Shown here in pieces: positions 6,711 through 7,783 of a stretch of DNA of 7,783 bases. The notes under the pieces were generated by a model. The model was not told where the DNA came from. It was given only the letters and a program-made list of their open reading frames with translations, and made no database searches. The position numbers and the translations under genes are program-made. Position 1 is the stretch's first letter; every line of letters starts with the position of its first letter. Origin of the DNA: Prevotella sp. UBA2711 (lineage in GTDB: Bacteria > Bacteroidota > Bacteroidia > Bacteroidales > Bacteroidaceae); NCBI GenBank assembly GCA_002354095.1, contig DEKX01000001.1:13187-20969 (forward strand), read 5' to 3'.

Positions 6711-7783
6711 ATGAAGGAAATCCAATTTTCGGCGATTATACTATTGTCGCTATTAACGGTAACACAGACCACACTGCTGCCTTGGAAGGTAACCAAGACT
6801 GCCGTTCTCAACCGTTCACGTTGGCTCTTGGCGGGGAGTACGGCACTACTGGCAGTACAGTTTTTGCTGCAATACGCCATTGGATTCCGTCAGATGGGCA
6901 CTACGCAAGCCGTGATGGTTAATCTGCTGTTCTTCGTCCCCGCATCTTGGCTTTTCAGTATGTCTCTGCTCAACATGCTGCGAAAGGGGCAAACCCCGAG
7001 GCACGACTGGATGACAGGTCTGACGGCATGGGGCTTGACGATATTGTTGATTACGATTGCAACGATCCAAACTGGTGACGCGCTATCCGACTCCCGCCCC
7101 ATGCGCATAGCAGAATATATAGCAGGTATCGGCTACTGCCTCATGCAGTTCTATTATAATTATCGCCTCTATTCCAACTACCGAAGATTGCGCAATGCGC
7201 TGAACGACTATTACGATCACGATATAGACAATCTGTTATTCTGGATGCGACGTAGCATCTACTTGCTGATAATAATAGCCGCAAGCGCACCGTTGCTTAT
7301 TTTCAGCTCTGACATCTTACTGATGAGCTATACATTGATCATTCTCTTCTCTATCTATTATACAGTTTACAGTTTTGTGTGTTACTGCATCAGTAACGAC
7401 TCGCTGCAAGTAGAGACGGTGCAACAGAACGCCAACGAGGAAGAGGCGAAGGCACCCGCAAGAAAAGACGCGCCAGTGGTGAGTGAGACAGATTTGGATC
7501 GTGTTTCACAAAGCGTCAAGGAGTGGCTGGCTTCAGGCGGACATCTGCATAGTGGCATCACGGTGGCTACTTCCGCCACAGAGATGAATGTGCCCCAGCG
7601 ACTGCTACGGGCCTGGTACCAGAAAGAAGGGTACGAGTCGTACAGCGACTGGTTACAACAGTTACGTGTGGGGCACGCCAAGAAACTGCTGGCCGAACAT
7701 CCGGACTGGTCGCTCGACACGATTGCGGAGCAGAGCGGATTCAGTAGCCGCAACTACTTCCACCGCATCTTCCTGAAGCTCAC
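6711..7783 (+). CDS. Membrane-anchored AraC-type transcriptional regulator, seven-helix N-terminus (C-terminus beyond window)
   Basis: The frame is open from ATG 6711 to the right edge, 357 codons plus two bases. Residues 1-228 contain seven hydrophobic segments at about 5-24, 38-57, 66-90, 101-120, 133-153, 182-199 and 201-227. Basic loops at 26-37, 91-98 and 154-181 predict N-terminus out and C-terminus in. A polar linker (about 229-260) leads to an AraC-type DNA-binding domain. Its first helix-turn-helix is about 283-304 (ATSATEMNVPQRLLRAWY) and the second 334-355 (SLDTIAEQSGFSSRNYFHRI), followed by FLKL at the edge. Only the last few residues of the domain are likely missing. It should be a one-component regulator sensing something in or across the membrane; the ligand is unknown. 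It is transcribed divergently from the kinase-led operon, which makes that operon a likely target. Its membrane half resembles the seven-helix protein at 2486-3301. There is no Shine-Dalgarno sequence, but the start directly precedes helix 1. Confidence 0.9.
   Translation, partial: MKEIQFSAIILLSLLTVTQTTLLPWKVTKTAVLNRSRWLLAGSTALLAVQFLLQYAIGFRQMGTTQAVMVNLLFFVPASWLFSMSLLNMLRKGQTPRHDWMTGLTAWGLTILLITIATIQTGDALSDSRPMRIAEYIAGIGYCLMQFYYNYRLYSNYRRLRNALNDYYDHDIDNLLFWMRRSIYLLIIIAASAPLLIFSSDILLMSYTLIILFSIYYTVYSFVCYCISNDSLQVETVQQNANEEEAKAPARKDAPVVSETDLDRVSQSVKEWLASGGHLHSGITVATSATEMNVPQRLLRAWYQKEGYESYSDWLQQLRVGHAKKLLAEHPDWSLDTIAEQSGFSSRNYFHRIFLKL

Noticed and set aside
6644..6880. 78-codon minus-strand frame extending into the intergenic region
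   Set aside because: It overlaps the start of the AraC-type gene on the opposite strand, shows no motif, and is explained as a shadow.
7382..7753. 123-codon minus-strand open frame
   Set aside because: It is antisense to the AraC DNA-binding domain; the Ser/Cys-rich product is a shadow of that gene.

Overview
The window looks like a chromosomal segment from a Bacteroidetes bacterium, most likely Prevotella or a close relative. This rests on moderate GC content, mostly absent Shine-Dalgarno sequences, a promoter box matching the Bacteroidetes TAnnTTTG consensus, and the types of protein present: a sensor kinase with an exported TPR domain, a short-form MurQ, a THUMP-like methyltransferase and a membrane-anchored AraC-type regulator. 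The genus is an inference from memory of protein families, not from a search.

Layout. Six genes run head to tail on the minus strand, from about 6526 down past position 1. In transcription order they are a sensor histidine kinase (6526-4607), an NCS2/AzgA-type purine permease (4600-3308), a seven-helix membrane protein of unknown function (3301-2486), the MurNAc-6-phosphate etherase murQ (2501-1683), a ten-helix EamA/DMT transporter (1647-730) and a class I SAM-dependent methyltransferase that starts at about 704 and leaves the window at its C-terminal end. Gaps are 6, 6, -16, about 35 (or -4 with the longer start) and 25 nt, and no terminator is visible between them, so they probably form one operon. 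A seventh gene runs the other way from 6711 off the right edge. It encodes a seven-helix membrane domain joined to an AraC-type DNA-binding domain. The two transcription units share a 184-bp AT-rich intergenic region with a candidate promoter on each strand and a set of GTGCA words, three of them exactly 22 bp apart.

How the genes may work together. MurQ points to recycling or salvage of cell-wall MurNAc, the NCS2 permease to purine base uptake, and the DMT protein to transport of an unknown small molecule. The kinase and the AraC protein are membrane-based sensors on either side of the shared promoter region. The most notable observation is that the unknown seven-helix protein in the operon and the membrane half of the divergent AraC regulator appear to be homologous. 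Short ungapped blocks match and the membrane layout is the same, but the operon copy has no DNA-binding domain. This suggests a membrane-tethered regulator with a DNA-binding-free partner or paralogue in the adjacent operon. That functional link is inference.
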